Notes under the pieces: model-generated
Told to the model about the DNA's origin: nothing
The model's input: only the letters and a program-made list of their open reading frames with translations
Databases searched by the model: none
Shown: one piece after another, positions 25,761-34,272 of the stretch
Numbering within the stretch: the first letter of the stretch is position 1
Layout of the letters: the number at the start of each line of letters is the position of its first letter
Assembly: GCF_024972775.1 (NCBI RefSeq)
Contig: NZ_CP092282.1
Span: forward strand, 1,791,001 to 1,855,000
DNA: 64,000 nucleotides
From: Dehalobacter sp. DCM
Lineage (GTDB): Bacteria > Bacillota > Desulfitobacteriia > Desulfitobacteriales > Syntrophobotulaceae
Direction: 5' to 3'
Program-made: the position numbers and the translations under genes

Positions 25761-26912
25761 TTGATCTATTTAGATAATGCCGCCACATCCTGGCCAAAGC
25801 CTGAGGCTGTATACCAAGCTGTTAACGATTGCATGAGGGAAAAAGGCGGGAATCCTAATCGTTCCGGTCATCGAATGGCGATGCTTGCGGACCGGATCGT
25901 TTTTGAAACGCGGGAGCTTGTCGCCAAATTATTTAATGCCCCGGAACCTTCTCAAGTCATATTCACGCTGAATGCTACTGAAGCTCTAAATTTAGGTATC
26001 AAAGGGTTGTTACAAACCGCAGATCATGTCATTACGAGTTCCTTTGAGCATAACGCAGTGATTCGTCCTCTGGCGGCAATTAGGAAAAAAGGTGTTTGGG
26101 TTACGAAGATTCTAACTGAATCGGATGAGGGTGTGTTACCCCAAGAGGTTGAAAATTCTATTCAAAAAAATACCAAAATGATTATTCTGCAACATGCCTC
26201 CAATGTTACCGGGACACTTAATCCGATTGAGAAAATTGGTGAAATAGCTCATAAAAATGGAATACTCTTCATGGTAGATGCGGCTCAAACGGCAGGGATA
26301 TTTCCTATTGATGTTCAAAAAATGCATATTGATATACTATCCTTTACAGGGCATAAAAGCTTGCTAGGTATTCAGGGGGTTGGGGGGCTCTATTTAAGGG
26401 ATGGGATTCTACCTGTACCGTTAAAAGAAGGAGGCACTGGTGCAAATTCTGAGTCCTTGTTTCAACCGTCCCAATTGCCGGAACGCTATGAGAGCGGAAC
26501 ACTCAATACGCCAGGGATTGCCGGTCTAGGAGCCGGTATTGGATTCTTGCTTCAAACAGGTATTGAGAATATCAGAAAAAAAGAAAGAGATTTGACAGAA
26601 AAACTTTTGGAAGGGTTACAAAAAATACCCGGCGTTATTGTCTATGGGCCAAAGAGTGATGTTGAGAGAGCTCCAGTAATTTCTTTCAATATAAAAGGAA
26701 TGGAACCTGCAGATGTTTCCTTTATGTTGGACCGAGTATTTGATATTGCTTCCAGACCTGGGCTGCATTGTGCACCTGATGCGCATAGAACATTGGGGAC
26801 TTTCAATTATGGAACGGTACGTTTAAGTCTAAGCGTTTTTAATACAATTAAGGAAATCAATGCCTGCCTTGAAGCAATTGAAGATATTGCTGGTCAAAAG
26901 CTGAGTGAATAG
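25761..26912 (+). CDS. Cysteine desulfurase-like class V aminotransferase
   Basis: A 383-residue PLP protein of the SufS/CsdA-like family. It begins LIYLDNAATSWPKPE, typical for the group; the PLP lysine is in FTGHKSLLGIQGVGGLY, the cofactor-binding Asp and His in MVDAAQTAG and LQHASNVTG, and the active-site Cys in RPGLHCAPDAH (GLHCAP). The start was set at TTG 25761, eight bases after GGAAGG; the ATG at 25731 lies ahead of that site. It should supply sulfur to the neighbouring FdhD or to FeS clusters of this locus. Confidence 0.88.
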   Translation: MIYLDNAATSWPKPEAVYQAVNDCMREKGGNPNRSGHRMAMLADRIVFETRELVAKLFNAPEPSQVIFTLNATEALNLGIKGLLQTADHVITSSFEHNAVIRPLAAIRKKGVWVTKILTESDEGVLPQEVENSIQKNTKMIILQHASNVTGTLNPIEKIGEIAHKNGILFMVDAAQTAGIFPIDVQKMHIDILSFTGHKSLLGIQGVGGLYLRDGILPVPLKEGGTGANSESLFQPSQLPERYESGTLNTPGIAGLGAGIGFLLQTGIENIRKKERDLTEKLLEGLQKIPGVIVYGPKSDVERAPVISFNIKGMEPADVSFMLDRVFDIASRPGLHCAPDAHRTLGTFNYGTVRLSLSVFNTIKEINACLEAIEDIAGQKLSE

Positions 26913-26936
26913 ATTGAAGAAAGGAGGATCATGAAA

Positions 26937-27152
26937 ATGGCAATATCAATTAAAAGTAAAGTAAAGGACATCATTGTAAATGAAAAAGCGTGTGCGATTC
27001 TCGATAAATATATTCCGGGTGCTTCTACAAATAGTCAACTGAAAGCGGCTTACAATGTATCGCTGAAGCTTTTATGTGGTATCCCTCAAACAGGGATGAC
27101 GAAAGAAACAACTGCTGCAATGGCTGCTGAATTAGAAGCACTTGGTGAATAG
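26937..27152 (+). CDS. 71-residue helical protein, paralogue of the protein at 10536
   Basis: The second copy of the small protein family, again exactly 71 residues when started at ATG 26937 (nine bases from GGAGG; the ATG at 26931 is too close). The pattern is an N-terminal helix, YIPGASTN, SLKLLCGIPQTGMT, then a C-terminal helix ending EALGE. It contains two Cys, unlike its paralogue, and is basic at the N-terminus. It is co-transcribed with the desulfurase-like gene (24 bases apart). The function is unknown. Confidence 0.75.
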   Translation: MAISIKSKVKDIIVNEKACAILDKYIPGASTNSQLKAAYNVSLKLLCGIPQTGMTKETTAAMAAELEALGE

Positions 27153-27293
27153 TTGTCTATAGAAGTTCTACAACTATGATCGTATCCCTAAACTTATTTG
27201 ATATAATTCTCGCACTTCATAAAAATACTATTCACATTTGAAAGAGAGCAATTGAGTGGCCACTCGCTTAAACAAATGCATTCGACTCTTAAA

Positions 27294-27340
27294 TATTATT
27301 ACTGGAGCGGTTGTGATAAACAATCCCTCCAGTAATAATA
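27294..27340. repeat. 14-bp perfect inverted repeat upstream of rex
   Basis: TATTATTACTGGAG (27294-27307) and its exact complement (27327-27340) enclose 19 bases. No T run follows, so it is not a simple terminator. The 27153-27461 stretch has no convincing gene: the 64-codon frame at 27256 lacks a ribosome site. The repeat may be a stem in the rex leader or a protein-binding palindrome. Confidence 0.65.
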
Positions 27341-27461
27341 AGCAAGATTATCATGTTTTGATCAGATTGCCATATCTGACGCCCTGGATCTCGCTTAAGT
27401 TATTTTTGTTGAATTTCACAGATACTGAATTTCGGCATCAAACCTATTAGGAGTGAAAAAT

Positions 27462-28136
27462 ATGCTGAAGGATATAAGAATTCCTGAAGTAACGATTAAG
27501 CGTCTTTCTAGCTATTCACGTTACTTAAACGAATTATCACAGAAAGAAATAACAACCGTAACGTCCAAGCAGTTGGCTGAAGAATTCGGGGTGAAATGTA
27601 CGCAGATACGTAAAGATATTAACTTTTTCGGACAATTTGGTATACGCGGTATCGGGTATAATGTTGATGATCTTCACAAGCATATTCTTAAAACTCTTGG
27701 ATTAAGAACTGTGTGGAGTATTGCTATCGTGGGTTTTGGAGATTTGGGGTCCGCATTATGCAATTATATAGGCTTTAAAGAACATGGGTTTTCAATAGAT
27801 AGTATTTTTGATATCGATCCCAAAAAAATCGGAACCGTCGTTAATGGAATAGAAATAAGGCCGATAGACCAGATTGAGAAAATAATGGAGATAAAGCAAT
27901 CTAAAATAGGAATAATCTCTGTTCCAACTGCTTCTGCTCAAAGAACTGCCGATCTCTTAGTCAGGTCAGGAATACAAGCAATCATGAACTTTGCGCCAAT
28001 AGCTTTAAAAATCCCCCCACAAATAGAGATCAGAAACATTGATTTAACAAACAACTTAGAGGTTTTAACCTATAATCTCAACAAGAATGCTCCGAAGCGG
28101 AAAATTCAAAAGCAAAATATAGACAGTTTTAATTAA
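27462..28136 (+). CDS. rex: Redox-sensing transcriptional repressor Rex
   Basis: A 224-residue Rex protein. The N-terminal winged helix (about residues 1-80) has KEITTVTSKQLAEEFGV and the recognition stretch TQIRKDINFFGQFGIRGIGYN. The Rossmann core has IAIVGFGDLGSAL (NADH binding) and an FDIDPKKIG strand end. Rex represses fermentation and hydrogenase genes and lets go of DNA when NADH rises. The start is ATG 27462 behind AGGAG; the GTG at 27453 overlaps that site. A Rex box (TTGTGA...TCACAA) was looked for by eye around the redox operons and not seen. Its place suggests control of the local hdr-flox/Mo genes by NADH/NAD ratio. Confidence 0.92.
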   Translation: MLKDIRIPEVTIKRLSSYSRYLNELSQKEITTVTSKQLAEEFGVKCTQIRKDINFFGQFGIRGIGYNVDDLHKHILKTLGLRTVWSIAIVGFGDLGSALCNYIGFKEHGFSIDSIFDIDPKKIGTVVNGIEIRPIDQIEKIMEIKQSKIGIISVPTASAQRTADLLVRSGIQAIMNFAPIALKIPPQIEIRNIDLTNNLEVLTYNLNKNAPKRKIQKQNIDSFN

Positions 28137-28172
28137 AAAATAATTTGCACTAGTCGAAAGGAAAGTGATCTC

Positions 28173-29261
28173 TTGGATGAAGCCAGCATAATTAATGTGA
28201 TAGCAGAAGAAGCACAGTCGCAGAACATGGAATCTATATCAGAAAAGTATCAAGAAATGAGTAAAACACACTTAAGGCTTTCCAACCCTTGGAGAATTAC
28301 TGAATTTGACGACGGAAGAGATAAAAAGGGAAGTTATGATTTTGAGGATATTATCGGTGAAAGTAGTTCAATGAGGCAGACAATTAGCATCGCAAAAAAA
28401 ATAGCCAGATCGCACGTTACTATTCTATTAAATGGAGAAAGTGGTACCGGTAAGGAATTGCTTGCACAGGCTATCCATCAAAGCTACTGTCCGAAGGGAC
28501 CATTTATCGCTATTAATTGTGCGTCAATACCTCGAAACTTAATCGAAAGCGAATTATTCGGCTATGAAGGTGGAGCTTTTACCGGTGCAGAAAAAAAAGG
28601 ACGTCAAGGTAAATTTGAATTGGCTGATGGTGGGACAATTTTTCTTGATGAAATCGGGGATATGCCGTTAGAGATACAGCCCGTTTTGTTAAGGGTTCTC
28701 GAAGAAAATGGGATTGTAAGAATAGGCGGTATAAAAAAAATACCAATTGATGTAAGGGTGATTGCTGCAACACATAATAATCTTTATCAGAAGGTGAAGG
28801 AAAATAAATTCAGAGAGGATTTATATTATCGGCTGTCTGTCTTTAAAATTGAGTTGCCACCTTTAAGGGACAGGTATAACGATTCTTTACTGTTAGCGAG
28901 ATATTTTATTCAAAAAATATGCGAAAAAGAGTGCCTTGATGTACCCGAGCTAAGTGACAATGTATGCAAGATCATTCTTAAATATAATTGGCCAGGCAAT
29001 GTCAGACAGTTAGAAAATGCAATGATTTATGCTGTATATATAGCACAGAATGGCCATATTAGAGTAAGTGATTTACCTAATGAAATTCTAAGTGAGGTCA
29101 ACATTAAGAGTAATAATGGAACTCTTTGCGAGATTGAGAAACAGGCGATTGAAGAAACACTGTGCAGGAATGAATTCAGAGTACTAGAGGCTGCAAAAAC
29201 CTTGGGGATCAATCCAAGTACGTTATATCGAAAGATAAAAAAATATGGTATAAGGATGTAA
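28173..29261 (+). CDS. Sigma-54-dependent activator without a sensor domain
   Basis: A 362-residue enhancer-binding protein reduced to a short N-terminus (about 55 residues), an AAA+ domain (Walker A GESGTGKE, contact loop GAFTGAEKKG, Walker B GGTIFLDEIGD, second region GNVRQLENA) and a Fis-type helix-turn-helix (AAKTLGINPSTLYRKI). No PAS, GAF or receiver domain is present, so it is either always active or controlled by a partner protein like PspF. The start is TTG 28173, seven bases after GAAAGGAAAG. It lies 36 bases after rex and is probably co-transcribed, a direct link between NADH sensing and sigma-54 genes. Confidence 0.9.
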   Translation: MDEASIINVIAEEAQSQNMESISEKYQEMSKTHLRLSNPWRITEFDDGRDKKGSYDFEDIIGESSSMRQTISIAKKIARSHVTILLNGESGTGKELLAQAIHQSYCPKGPFIAINCASIPRNLIESELFGYEGGAFTGAEKKGRQGKFELADGGTIFLDEIGDMPLEIQPVLLRVLEENGIVRIGGIKKIPIDVRVIAATHNNLYQKVKENKFREDLYYRLSVFKIELPPLRDRYNDSLLLARYFIQKICEKECLDVPELSDNVCKIILKYNWPGNVRQLENAMIYAVYIAQNGHIRVSDLPNEILSEVNIKSNNGTLCEIEKQAIEETLCRNEFRVLEAAKTLGINPSTLYRKIKKYGIRM

Positions 29262-29431
29262 TTTGCAACATAAAGCTCAATGTTTGTCATGTATCTACAT
29301 TGAAAAGACTGTTGGCAACTTCGAATTCAACATAGACGGGTGAAGGAGATAATTAACTAACGTATTTTCTTATAATAATGCTAGGTTTGTAATGGGGGTC
29401 TTCTGGAGAACTAAAGAAAGGGAGGCTTATC

Positions 29432-29962
29432 ATGGCTGAAAAAAAAGGACCGTCTTTCATTAAAGCGGTACTCATGGCAGTAGGAATTTTAGCTGTAGGT
29501 ATTGCGATCACAATTGGTTTATCAATGGTTGGTTTTGGTTCCTGGCTTCTAATATTGACTCTTGTCTATTTCTTATCGGTTGAGCAGTTAAATTATACCA
29601 TGGTGCCACATGTTGTTGTAGGAAGCTTCGTAGGCATTACGTATGGTTTTGGAATCAATTTGGCAACGATGGCTTTAGGATTCGTTGGCGTAGGCGCAAA
29701 TGCATCAACTATCGGATTAGTGGTTTACCTTGTGTTAGTAGTTTTTGCAATTGCTTGTAATGTCGCCAACAAATTGCCTGTATTGGTAAATAAGTGTATG
29801 TGGTTTATTATGATTGCTTTTATGATTCCAGGAGCAAATGACATGAAATATTTAGTACCAGACTATGCTGTTTGGCTTATTACTTCCGTAATTGTGATTA
29901 TACTAGGGATGGTTATTAAGAAAGCAGCATCAAGATCAAATAAACTGAATACGCCGGCTTAA
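29432..29962 (+). CDS. Integral membrane protein with about five segments
   Basis: A 176-residue hydrophobic protein with about five membrane helices (about residues 10-35, 37-55, 57-85, 93-112, 118-138 and 145-165, some merged) and a basic C-terminus. It is preceded by GGGAGG. It may belong to the DUF1097-type group of small membrane proteins but I cannot place it. It follows the short sigma-54 activator by 170 bases; no -24/-12 promoter could be found in that gap. Confidence 0.6.
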   Translation: MAEKKGPSFIKAVLMAVGILAVGIAITIGLSMVGFGSWLLILTLVYFLSVEQLNYTMVPHVVVGSFVGITYGFGINLATMALGFVGVGANASTIGLVVYLVLVVFAIACNVANKLPVLVNKCMWFIMIAFMIPGANDMKYLVPDYAVWLITSVIVIILGMVIKKAASRSNKLNTPA

Positions 29963-29984
29963 TAAATTCTTATAATTAATTGAT

Positions 29985-30210
29985 TAAAAATTCCGAGTCT
30001 CCAGATTCCCCATTGCTTTTTTTATGATCTGCAGTAGTGTCTCATCGATCAGTTTATAATAGGCACCTGCGGCGGATTATTATTTCTCAACACGTTGATG
30101 TTTGACGACGATTTCGGATGGTGGTGTTCCCGAGAGCATCGTAACGGCATTAATGTCATGATTAAATAAATACCTATCGGCCTCACGATTCATTGTAAGG
30201 TGATGCAGAA
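29985..30210 (-). pseudogene. Possible decayed minus-strand gene
   Basis: In the 388-bp gap 29963-30350, the minus strand reads NREADRYLFNHDINAVTML then SGTPPSEIVVKHQRVEK, two stops, and in the same frame YYKLIDETLLQIIKKAMGN. The residue make-up is protein-like on both sides of the stops, which suggests a remnant. I do not recognise the family, and chance cannot be ruled out. Confidence 0.25.
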
Positions 30211-30350
30211 AAGACTATACTTAGATTTTTGAAAATATGTCTTGACACCGGGGTGCGGTATATTTGATGAGGATTGCACTATCTCGATATAAAAATAATA
30301 GGTGCCAGTCAATGTTTAAATTTCAATTATAAAGTTGTGGAGGAAGTAAT

Positions 30351-31811
30351 ATGAATAGTATTCTCATTGACTACACTGTCAAAATCAATAAGTATATTTT
30401 TGTTTTTGGCTGGCTTGGGTTGGTGTCATCATTTGTTACGATTTTTTTGGGCAATTCAAATGCAAATCTTTGGCTCGTGATTTTAGCCCTAATTGGCAAC
30501 TCAGTATGCGGGTTTTTAATTTATAGAAAAATATATTTTAGGGCTACCTCCTATATTTTAATTATTGATGCCGTTTTATCTCTGATATCTGCGATTAACG
30601 ATACATCTATGATGGGAATGGGAATAATAATAACCCTTTGTATTTCAGCAATTTACCTTAATAAAACATTACTTGCTTCGGTTGGCTGTGTTTACAACGT
30701 ATTATTAATTCTTATGTACTTCGTTAACAGTGATATACAGAAAGTTTTTATTAAATATATTTTTAGTATTGATTTGGCATTTATATTCTTATTTGTTATT
30801 TGTAAAGGCGGATCTGATTTAATCCAGAAAGCTACGGATAAGGAATATGAAGCAAAAAAATTATTAGAATCTTTAGAAGCTACATCTGTAGTTATACGGG
30901 ATAATACGGTATCTTTAAATAAGGACATAACGTGTTGTAATGAAAATATTGGGGCTATAAAAGAAATTAGCAGCGCAATGACTTCTGCTGTACAGGAAAT
31001 AACAAAAGGGGTTGTAAGTCAGGCTGAAAGCATTAGCGACATCAGCGATATGATAAATATTGCAGATGAAAAGGTATCAGAGATTAATAGTTACTCTAGA
31101 AATTTAGCAGAGGCTTCAGTATACACAAATCATAAAGTATACGAAGGCTCCGATAAAATGCATCAGATGGAAGAACAGATAATGATAATAAACACGGCGA
31201 TTAATCAATCACTTACGACTGTACAAGATTTAAATAGAAGTATGGATGATATCAATAGTTTCCTTTCAGGGATAGATGACATAGCCGTACAGACAAACTT
31301 ATTAGCCCTAAATGCAGCAATTGAAGCAGCCAGGGCAGGTGAATCAGGAAGAGGATTTGCCGTAGTAGCAGAAGAGGTGCGAAAACTGGCAGAACAAAGT
31401 GCAGATACCGTAAAAAAGATAAATGCAATTATTGGAGAAATAAATGAAAAAACAAAACTTGCTTTGGAAGAAGTACATAATGGAAGCATTGCGGTCAAGC
31501 AAGGAGATGTGGTTACAATCGAGGTAAAGGACCTATTTGAGGAAATCAGATCATCATTTAATCATAATGATACATATATAGCCAACGAGTTACAGATGAT
31601 TGAAAATATCAGTTCAATTTTTACTCAAATACGTGAACAAGCTGAAAATATAGCCAGCATCTCGGAAGAACATTCTGCAGCTAGTGAAGAAATGCTGGCC
31701 ACAACAGAAGAGCAGAATTCAGGAATAGAAAATATTTATGTGTTAATGAATCATATTAGTGATTCGAGTATGAAGCTTCAAAAATTAAGTTTAAAGGAAA
31801 CAAAATGCTGA
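30351..31811 (+). CDS. Methyl-accepting chemotaxis protein without extracellular sensor
   Basis: A 486-residue chemoreceptor. Residues 1-160 form five or six membrane helices with short loops and there is no periplasmic ligand domain and no HAMP. The cytoplasmic signalling domain (about 190-480) has the hairpin tip core [19 protein letters not shown] then [16 protein letters not shown]. Putative methylation stretches are rich in Glu/Gln/Ser. A GGAGG site precedes the ATG. It probably senses membrane-located cues such as redox state or energy; no other chemotaxis gene is nearby. Confidence 0.92.
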   Translation: MNSILIDYTVKINKYIFVFGWLGLVSSFVTIFLGNSNANLWLVILALIGNSVCGFLIYRKIYFRATSYILIIDAVLSLISAINDTSMMGMGIIITLCISAIYLNKTLLASVGCVYNVLLILMYFVNSDIQKVFIKYIFSIDLAFIFLFVICKGGSDLIQKATDKEYEAKKLLESLEATSVVIRDNTVSLNKDITCCNENIGAIKEISSAMTSAVQEITKGVVSQAESISDISDMINIADEKVSEINSYSRNLAEASVYTNHKVYEGSDKMHQMEEQIMIINTAINQSLTTVQDLNRSMDDINSFLSGIDDIAVQTNLLALNAAIEAARAGESGRGFAVVAEEVRKLAEQSADTVKKINAIIGEINEKTKLALEEVHNGSIAVKQGDVVTIEVKDLFEEIRSSFNHNDTYIANELQMIENISSIFTQIREQAENIASISEEHSAASEEMLATTEEQNSGIENIYVLMNHISDSSMKLQKLSLKETKC

Positions 31812-31854
31812 GTGGCTATCAAAAAGGAGGTTCTGGCATTCGAATTAAGAACCA

Positions 31855-32070
31855 GCAATTTTTACGCACAGCAAATATATGATCAGGCATTGAGTTTTTA
31901 ATAACGCAGCTATTTCTTGATACTGAACAATTCTTGAGATTCCCAAAAAAACTAGCAAGAAACAGTGTATTTGTTCCAATTCAAGCAGGCATCATGCCGA
32001 TAGCCGACCTGCGATTTGTTGAGAAAATGGTGAAGCTTTCCAACACGCGAGTACCTAAAAAACTTGGTTT
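31855..32070 (+). pseudogene. Remnant of a methylenetetrahydrofolate reductase (metF) gene
   Basis: The plus strand reads IEFLITQLFLDTEQF, then PIQAGIMPIADLRFVEKM and LSNTRVPKKL. This matches the MetF stretch DFIITQLFFD...PIxPGIMPI...VPxxL. No start or ribosome site precedes it, and the frame runs over the 3' end of the sigma-54 regulator gene on the other strand. It is a 70-codon relic without the FAD- or folate-binding remainder. Confidence 0.5.
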
Positions 32071-32075
32071 AATAT

Positions 32076-34103
32076 TTACGATCTGCGATTGCTATCAAAC
32101 GGCAATGGGATGTTATACCGTTTCAAACGTTTATACAATGTTGATCTGCCGATTCCCAATAATTCCGCTGCTTTCTCCACGTGATAATTTGTTTCGTCCA
32201 GGGCACTTTTCGTTGCTTCAATCTCCAAAAGACTTAAATTAAGTGGTTGCTGTCCTGGAGACACTGGTGAAATTTCAGCTTCGAGCGAGTGTATTTCCTT
32301 GGGCAGATTCTCAATTTCTATCATGCTGCCCTTTGCTGTACTGGCAGCATATATCATGGCTTTCTCCAACTGGCGTACATTCCCCGGCCAAGCATAACGC
32401 AGCATCGCGTTCGTGGCAGCTTTGCTGATCCCGGGGCGATTCCAGCCCATTTTCATACAATATTCTGTTAAGAAATGGGTGGCAAACAGCATAATATCGG
32501 AGCCGCGCTCTCGTAGGGGAGGAATATCGATTTTTAACGTCGATAAGCGGAAAAACAAGTCAGCCCGGAAAAGATGCTCTTGGACAAGTGTAGCCAGGCT
32601 TTGATTTGTGGCCGCAATCAAACGGAAATTAACTGGGCGCAGCTCATTGCCGCCGATCCGTACCACGTATTTATCTTCGAGTACTCGGAGCAGAACAGCC
32701 TGTAATTCCAGGGGCATATCACCGATCTCGTCCAGAAAAAGTGTGCCGCCGTTAGCCATTTCTATTTTACCGATGCGGCCCTTTTTCTCGGCCCCGGTAA
32801 AGCTGCCGCCTTCATAGCCAAAAAGTTCGCTTTCAACTAATGTTCGCGGCATTGCTGCACAATTCAAGGCGATAAAAGGGCCATTCGGATAACAGGCATT
32901 ATGGATAGCCTGGGCAAATAATTCTTTGCCGGTACCGCTTTCACCGGTCAAGAGGATATTTTCTTCCGAAAATGCAAATTGCATCGCTAATTCCTTGACA
33001 CTTTCAAAGACAGTGCTTTTGCCGACCATGCTGTCAAACGTAAATTTAGCAGCAGTACTGTTCTGACGAGCGACATAATCACTCATGTCTTTGATGCTGC
33101 TGATCCTGATAACAGCACCTTTGGGAATGGTGCTGCTGCTTTCAAACACCGGACGGGAACTGAAGAGGAAATGGCGTTTACCCTTCAGCGTTTGAATGGA
33201 ATCTTCTATATAATCCAATCTTTTTCCTTGAAGTGCCTGCTTGAGCCAGCGGCTATTGGCTGTATAATGGTGGATATTTTTGTTTCCGGTTTGTTCTTGA
33301 TCTAAGTCAAGGTAATGCTGTGCTTTCAAATTGGCCCGTACAATTTCGCCGGATTTGTCAACGGTAATAATGCCCTCATCCAGGAAGTTAAGCGTAGTCT
33401 CCAATATATCGCTGTTGGCTGTCAGACGCTCATTTTTGTTTTTCAGGGTCATCTGCTGCCCGATAGCCAGGGCGATGGAAGTAACCCAGCCCAAAGAATG
33501 CGCTTGAATTGCATGAAAACCTTTATCCAAAATAATATCGGATTGGGGCAAAAGCAAAAGAAGACAACCAATCAGGTCACCGTTTTCGTCAAGGATTGGC
33601 GCGGCGGAACTGATATTCATACTGGCTTCATAGATATAATTCTCGGCTCCGATCAGTTGGACCGGTGTCTTATGTTTCAGTGCCAGGACATGGGCCATCG
33701 TTCCATAAGTATCTTCGGAAAAAAGGGTGGAGGATTCACCGGATTCCAGTTTTCTTCCTTCCCGGATAAGTTCTGCACCATTCTTGTCATACAAATAGAA
33801 AAGGCATTTCGATATCGACACAAGCGGTTTATAGGTTTGGATTAGCGGTATCGTCGTATCAATCAACACCTGGTTCTGGGTGAGTATCTTTTTAAATTCG
33901 TGAGGGTCTAAATTAGGTACATTGATTTTATGGGGGTCAATACCCTTATTATTTGAACGTATCCATGATTCGGCAACTTCTGTGCGCATATAGGAATTGT
34001 TTAGCGGGGTAAGACCATCGTTAAAAAAGCGCTCTTTACACGCAATGATCGCGGCCCATTTTTCCTCGGTGATCAAGTTAGGTTGACTGATATCCTGAAT
34101 CAT
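32076..34103 (-). CDS. AcoR-like sigma-54-dependent activator of the transhydroxylase genes
   Basis: A 675-residue enhancer-binding protein with the AcoR layout: a GAF-like N-terminal region (about 60-230, SISKCLFYLYDKNGAELI...EDTYGTMAHVLALKHKTPVQ), a PAS domain (about 245-340, NFLDEGIITVDKSGEIVRAN), AAA+ (Walker A GESGTGKE, contact loop GGSFTGAEKKG, Walker B GGTLFLDEIGD) and a Fis-type helix-turn-helix (AAELLGIGRSTLYKRL). The start is ATG 34103 behind GGGAGG; the ATG at 34139 has no ribosome site. It lies downstream of the transhydroxylase subunit genes on the same strand, and a sigma-54 promoter with three dyads precedes those genes, so it most likely senses their substrate and activates them. 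Confidence 0.92.
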   Translation of the reverse strand: MIQDISQPNLITEEKWAAIIACKERFFNDGLTPLNNSYMRTEVAESWIRSNNKGIDPHKINVPNLDPHEFKKILTQNQVLIDTTIPLIQTYKPLVSISKCLFYLYDKNGAELIREGRKLESGESSTLFSEDTYGTMAHVLALKHKTPVQLIGAENYIYEASMNISSAAPILDENGDLIGCLLLLLPQSDIILDKGFHAIQAHSLGWVTSIALAIGQQMTLKNKNERLTANSDILETTLNFLDEGIITVDKSGEIVRANLKAQHYLDLDQEQTGNKNIHHYTANSRWLKQALQGKRLDYIEDSIQTLKGKRHFLFSSRPVFESSSTIPKGAVIRISSIKDMSDYVARQNSTAAKFTFDSMVGKSTVFESVKELAMQFAFSEENILLTGESGTGKELFAQAIHNACYPNGPFIALNCAAMPRTLVESELFGYEGGSFTGAEKKGRIGKIEMANGGTLFLDEIGDMPLELQAVLLRVLEDKYVVRIGGNELRPVNFRLIAATNQSLATLVQEHLFRADLFFRLSTLKIDIPPLRERGSDIMLFATHFLTEYCMKMGWNRPGISKAATNAMLRYAWPGNVRQLEKAMIYAASTAKGSMIEIENLPKEIHSLEAEISPVSPGQQPLNLSLLEIEATKSALDETNYHVEKAAELLGIGRSTLYKRLKRYNIPLPFDSNRRS

Positions 34104-34150
34104 GTTTTTTCCTCCCGAACACGAAAAACCATTAATCAAACATAATAATA

Positions 34151-34207
34151 AACCGCCAAATACGGTATTGCATTGACATCACTGCCATTATACCATATCT
34201 GGCGGTT
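34151..34207 (-). terminator. Hairpin between the small transhydroxylase subunit and the regulator
   Basis: AACCGCCAAATACGGTA (34151-34167) and TACCATATCTGGCGGTT (34191-34207) pair at 15 of 17 positions. T-rich sequence follows on both strands. On the minus strand it would reduce read-through from the enzyme genes into the regulator. Confidence 0.65.
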
Positions 34208-34272
34208 TTTCTAACTTATTTGGATATGCTTATCTACTGCCATCGATAAACAAGTATCAAAGACTCTAGATG

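Noticed and set aside
27256-27450. 64-codon frame upstream of rex.
   Set aside because: No ribosome site, spans the inverted repeat, and has no recognisable protein character.
29312-29330. TTGGCAACTTCGAATTC as a sigma-54 promoter for the membrane protein at 29432.
   Set aside because: There is no GC pair 12 bases after the GG pair.
31934-32242. 102-codon plus-strand frame over the end of the AcoR-like gene.
   Set aside because: Only its first 45 codons match MetF; the rest is the antisense of a real gene, so it is not an intact gene.
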